Shown here in pieces: positions 60,020-64,000 of a stretch of 64,000 nt of DNA (positions are counted from its first letter, which is position 1; each line of letters begins with the position of its first letter). Source of the DNA: Fremontodendron californicum (lineage: Eukaryota; Streptophyta; Magnoliopsida; Malvales; Malvaceae); the NCBI GenBank assembly GCA_030761205.1, contig JAULJL010000027.1, positions 5,089,001 through 5,153,000 of the forward strand. Direction: 5' to 3'. Under the pieces are notes generated by a model. It did no database searches. It saw nothing but the letters and a program-made list of their open reading frames with translations, and was not told the origin of the DNA. The position numbers and the translations under genes are program-made.

Positions 60020-61498
60020 TCATTCCAGACTGTCTTCTGGACTTATCAAATCTTGCATCAAATATCTTCTATTTTTCTTTCTCTTCTTAAAATTCATCAG
60101 CATCATTAGTTCTGCTTCATCCTTCGTTGATTGCTCTCTTCTCTTTTGATCCTTGATTTTGTTCACTTCCGTCTTTGCTTCAACACTATTTCTATCTTCG
60201 TTCTTCTTGATTCTCTCTACCAACTTGTCTTTGATTTTGACATACTCGACTTTGTCAACTACTATTAATTTGTTGACTTCACAATCGATCTTCATATCTT
60301 TCACGCCTTTGTAAGTCTTAACAGTGCCGATGACCTCGTTGTCATCTTTCTCAATGTTTACATCAGCTCCAAGCTTTTTCGCCTCTTCGTGAAATAACCT
60401 TTCATCTTCAAAAATCTTTTCTTGTGATTGAAACAGAGACTCGTTCTCTTCTTTTGAAGGCTCTTCAATTGTCTCTTGTCTTGGTTGAATATTCTCAAAA
60501 TCAATTTCTTCTTCGTCTTCATGAACATTTTCTTCTAACTCGGTGGTGCAACCAGATACGAGTTCTTCGCATTCTTCAATAGTAAATGCTGTCTCAAAAT
60601 CCCATTCTTCTTCATAGTTATGCTCCTGTCGTGAGAACACTGTTGCATAGCCTTGCACTTGTCTATATCGACAATCTCGAGCATAGTGACCAATCTTGCC
60701 ACAATTGAAACACTGAACGTTTCGACGATGAGACCTCACATTTTCGCTATCGTCTCTATCTCGAACAGTTTGAGCTCCCCCTCGCTGAAAGCTCCTCCGT
60801 TGCCAAGCTTCTTGTTTGTTTTGAACTTCAATGTCTTCTATTCCTTGGCTCATAGCAACTTTACCTCTTCTATTGCTAAAGAGGGCTTTCTCATAATCTT
60901 TTATCATGACTTTAGACATTTGATTATCTAAAGCCTCTTGATTGGCTAGGATATTTTCCAACTCAGTTAAAGTTGGTTCTTTGCTCCATCCACGAGTTGC
61001 AGTAACAATCCCGTTGTATTCAGGTCGCAAGCCATGGATGATAATTCTTCTCATCCTCGTTTTGGTAATGGCATTTTCTGGATCTAATTTTGAAATTTCA
61101 TCACAAAGAGTTTTAACTTTAGAAAAATATTCGCTTACCGACATATTTTGCTGCGAGATTGACAGGAGTTCATTCTCCAATTGTTGGAGCCTAACATCAT
61201 TTTTCCTCGCGAACAGCATTGTGAGTGTGTCCCAGGCTTCCTTCGGTGTCTTTGCATCCTTGATGCGTTGTAATAAACCATCCTCAATGGTGACTGATAA
61301 CACGTACATGGCCTTACCGGCTTTGATCTTCCATTTTCTTAGTTCTCCGGCATCAGTTGGTGGTGTTGAAGCTTCACCGTTAACAATATCCCATAAATCT
61401 TGCCCGAGCATGTAATATTGCATGCGAATACTCCACGTATTATAATTGCTGTTATTGAGCTTCTCGAGCTTACCAATTGGACTTGAAAAATCTTCCAT
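60020..61498 (-). CDS. extended copia gag, intact
   Basis: Starting at the ATG at 61498, 492 codons stay open; the frame extends a little upstream but without an ATG. The N-terminal part is a UBN2/copia gag (LNNSNYNTWSIRMQYYMLGQ, then the LRPEYNGIV region). A zinc knuckle, CFNCGKIGHYARDC, lies near residue 275. The C-terminal half is highly acidic, then mixed-charge (EEWDFETAFTIEECEEL, later a lysine-rich tail KKRKKNRRY). It lacks the protease and everything after it. Gag packages the RNA and forms particles. The long charged tail in place of pol is unusual and has no match I know. Confidence 0.92.
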   Translation of the reverse strand: MEDFSSPIGKLEKLNNSNYNTWSIRMQYYMLGQDLWDIVNGEASTPPTDAGELRKWKIKAGKAMYVLSVTIEDGLLQRIKDAKTPKEAWDTLTMLFARKNDVRLQQLENELLSISQQNMSVSEYFSKVKTLCDEISKLDPENAITKTRMRRIIIHGLRPEYNGIVTATRGWSKEPTLTELENILANQEALDNQMSKVMIKDYEKALFSNRRGKVAMSQGIEDIEVQNKQEAWQRRSFQRGGAQTVRDRDDSENVRSHRRNVQCFNCGKIGHYARDCRYRQVQGYATVFSRQEHNYEEEWDFETAFTIEECEELVSGCTTELEENVHEDEEEIDFENIQPRQETIEEPSKEENESLFQSQEKIFEDERLFHEEAKKLGADVNIEKDDNEVIGTVKTYKGVKDMKIDCEVNKLIVVDKVEYVKIKDKLVERIKKNEDRNSVEAKTEVNKIKDQKRREQSTKDEAELMMLMNFKKRKKNRRYLMQDLISPEDSLE

Positions 61499-62032
61499 TC
61501 TGACTTGAGAGTGCCTCACTTTTCTCAAGGTTGTATTCTGTCAGTCTCTATATCCTCACGAACAACGATCCCTGATCGTCTTGGTCCCAGACCAATAATC
61601 TTCACAGTCCCAGACTGTCTTTCTCCGATATGCGTACTCCGGTCCCTAACCGTCTAGCTCTGTCTTCTCGCGGTGGCTTTCACTCTGATAGTAGGTAGCC
61701 CTTTTCACTTCTTCTTGTGACGGCTCTCACTCTACTCCAAGTAGGTAGCCCTTTTCACCTGTTCTCGTGATGGCTCTCACACTACTTCAGATAGCCCTTT
61801 CCGCGACTCGATCTATTACAATTCTCGATCATCTGATTTCAAGAAATTTCTGGCTTCTTATCTTTTCTCCGATGAGCATACTACGATCCCTGACCATCCT
61901 GATCTGATATTCCAATCCTCTGGATCATACCGCTCTTTACGCTGGTCCTCTGGATCGTCCCGTTCTGGTCGTCCAACTCTGATACTCTGGTCCTCAAGAT
62001 CGTCCAACTCTGATACTCCGGTCCTCAGGATT

Positions 62033-62050
62033 GTCTAGCTCTGATACCAC
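62033..62050 (-). other. primer binding site of the gag-only element
   Basis: The plus strand reads GCTCTGATACCACTT, the complement of TGGTATCAGAGC, two bases from the LTR end. Confidence 0.9.
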
Positions 62051-62052
62051 TT

Positions 62053-62525
62053 TGTTGATTTTTGACCTTCGATACCAATTGTAGTTTTGTGCTACAGTAC
62101 CGATTTGATACAGTAACTTTCTCGGGACGCTACAGTAACTTTATCTCGGGATGCTACAGTAACTTCCGAAAAACAACTCTTTTATTAATATGAGAAAAGA
62201 CCAAATATACACTAGACACACTCTTTTAATATGCACTCACAACTTCACTCCTTCACTCATATCTTTTTCTTCCTTTTTCTCTCTACTCACCACTCTACAT
62301 CTAACAACTTACATCCCACCTTATTTATAGCTTTCTATGTTGGTTACTAAACCAACCTAGAATGTTCTAGTGTGTTGGTTTAATATTCTAGAGAAAGAAC
62401 AATAAAAAATCTAGAGAGAACTCTAGAAAGAAGACTTAAGAAAATTTTAGAAAGACCTAGAGAAATAATAAAGTTTGGAGAGAATTCTAGATGAGAGAAT
62501 TCTAGAGGAGTTGTTGACTTTAACA
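62053..62525 (-). repeat. 5' LTR of the gag-only element
   Basis: 473 bp. Contains the TATA and heat-shock-like motifs at positions equivalent to the left LTR. Confidence 0.95.
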
Positions 62526-62530
62526 GTAAC

Positions 62531-64000
62531 TACTGTTTTCCTTTCCATTGCCTTTTCTGATTGTTAATTTCTAGCATTTTCTGAGTAAGCAAACATAGGT
62601 AAGAAAAATAGAAAATGGTATACAATTACGAGACCTGCCTAACATGGGTGGGATTGGAAATTTGAGTGCAACCTAAGTTAGCAGCTCATTTTATGGTTAA
62701 TATTCCCACTTTTCCAGTGACCGATTTGTCAAGGAAGCTCAAAACCATGGCTGGTTTTCAGGGGAACCACGAATTCAATGTTTTTGATGTCTTTTTTGAT
62801 AATAATGTTTTTGATGTCTTAGATAAATAGATTCTTGGGATCCTTTTGCCTTCTTTATACAACTTAAACATGCGACTTGACAACTGCTTCTAACGTATTG
62901 AAAATTACTTGAAAACTGACAATATATTCAAAACGAGATTACTTGTTCTTTTTAATTTCATCTTTTTAAAGATGAAAAATCATATAAAAGAATTCAGTAT
63001 TGGGCAGAGATATATAGCCGAAAAAGACTTCAAAATAAACAAGTAAACTGACATATATACGATTTTATAAAGCTTGAAGAAGAGAATGTTCAGGCAACAG
63101 CATCAATGTCATTAGCTGGGTTCCAGGAGGATTATCATAAAACTACGACCAGGTGAAAACATCCTTTTCAATTCAATATTAGAGTTTAAACAATGCTCGA
63201 GAAAAGGGGTTAAAAATGACTTGAATATGTTGATGGAATGAGAAGGAAAATTCAAGTTTATTTGATTCTGTATTCAACTTGGTGTTGTCTTTTTTTGTTC
63301 TAGTCTGACAAATGGGGGCATAAATTAAAGCAGAAGATTTTGAATATATCATTATAACTACAATAAAATTGCTCAAAAATTTCCAAAATCTTCATCGATC
63401 TTACATATTTGTCTTCTTTGGTGACCTGTCCTCTTAATTATTAGGTAAGCTTTTGTAGGGCCACTTTCATTTGCATTCTCTGGCAAACTTATTAATAAGC
63501 TATAAAGTATTTGATAACATGATTAATACCGTCTCAAGAAGATAATCTTAAATAATAAAGAAATAGAAGATTGTACGAAGAAATATAGGGAAAGATTCAA
63601 ATTATATTCTTTAAGCAGATCATATCAATCATTTGAGTCAAATGCTTGGATTCAAGGAATTAATATACAATACTTAATATCTGATATAAAAAGAATTGGC
63701 CGGTAACAAAAGCTTTTCCTCATGTCATGTGATGTTTGATGTTTATGTAAAGTAGCTCAGCACCATGATCCTCATGCCAGATAGGTCCAATTCTCAATGC
63801 ATCTGATGAGGTGCAAATTCCACATATTTTTTACAGATGGAAAATTTGGAAGACTTTGAAAACACACCCCTTTGAATTCAACAGCTGCATGATGATCAAT
63901 ATATTCCTTGATTCCATCTCAAGAAAGCACCAAATTTATATCATGTGCTGATAGCTATAAAATCATTTAATATACAGTACTAAACCAATTATTAAACAAT
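62531..64000. other. intergenic, no gene seen
   Basis: AT-rich DNA to the window end. I see no domain, tRNA or element boundary. Confidence 0.4.

Larger units (their letters stand above)
59507..62525 (-). mobile_element. gag-only copia-type retrotransposon, young
   Basis: Two 473-bp LTRs (59507-59979 and 62053-62525), TGTTGA...TTTAACA, look identical. The 5-bp target duplication GTAAC lies at 59502-59506 and 62526-62530. On the minus strand the primer site TGGTATCAGAGC is two bases inside the right LTR, and the purine tract TTGAGGGGGAG lies next to the left LTR. The 2.07-kb interior encodes only an extended gag, with no protease, integrase or RT. The copy must therefore have moved with enzymes from an autonomous relative, and recently. 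Confidence 0.95.

Noticed and set aside
60942..61415. 157-codon plus-strand frame in the gag-only element
   Set aside because: Antisense of the gag frame, with no independent signal.
1..64000. CRISPR arrays, bacterial operons, riboswitches
   Set aside because: No regularly spaced identical repeats or prokaryotic gene organisation; the window is plant nuclear DNA.

Overview
The window is nuclear DNA of a flowering plant, most likely a eudicot. The reasons are AT-rich intergenic DNA packed with plant transposon families (Ty1/copia, Athila-type gypsy, Mutator/MULE, CACTA), intron-containing gene remnants, a plant-type subtilase, a cation/calcium exchanger and a nuclear tRNA-Ser. I cannot name the species from sequence alone.

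Layout. 1-1498: AT-rich, possibly an old hAT-like MITE. 1499-6651: a complete, young copia retrotransposon with identical 343-bp LTRs, a CATTC target duplication and an open 1306-codon polyprotein. 7211-9291: two Mutator-type fold-back elements. 10977-13271: broken exons of an antiquitin-type aldehyde dehydrogenase (ALDH7) on the minus strand, with three copies of one small MITE in the introns. One more ALDH7 exon lies at 42939-43003. Between these exons are about 30 kb of nested transposons: a copia LTR fragment (13663-14756), a decayed MULE with transposase and GRF zinc-finger genes, the latter split by a solo LTR (15.0-22.2 kb), half a fold-back MITE, a CACTA element (22673-26249), and a decayed minus-strand copia (26250-37736) that was itself split by an Athila-type gag-protease element (29651-36555).

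The right part holds the host genes. A small TRIM-like element with a minisatellite interior lies at 40520-41591. An intronless cation/calcium exchanger (CCX type) lies at 44407-46387 and an intronless subtilase (SBT1.4 type) at 49456-51764. Each of these two genes carries one single-base frameshift, so each is either a recent pseudogene or an assembly error. A tRNA-Ser(GCU) is at 52997-53078 and a small basic protein gene at 58925-59335. More fold-back MITEs lie at 47921, 52451 and 54412. A young gag-only copia derivative with identical 473-bp LTRs is at 59507-62525.

There is no operon-like logic. The host genes appear independent, and the window is mainly a record of layered transposition. 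The least ordinary items are the snRNA-promoter-like USE/TATA pair in the young copia LTR, the heat-shock-element-like array in the gag-only element's LTR, the gag-only element itself, the minisatellite-filled TRIM, and a GC-rich run of hairpins at 57.5-57.65 kb.
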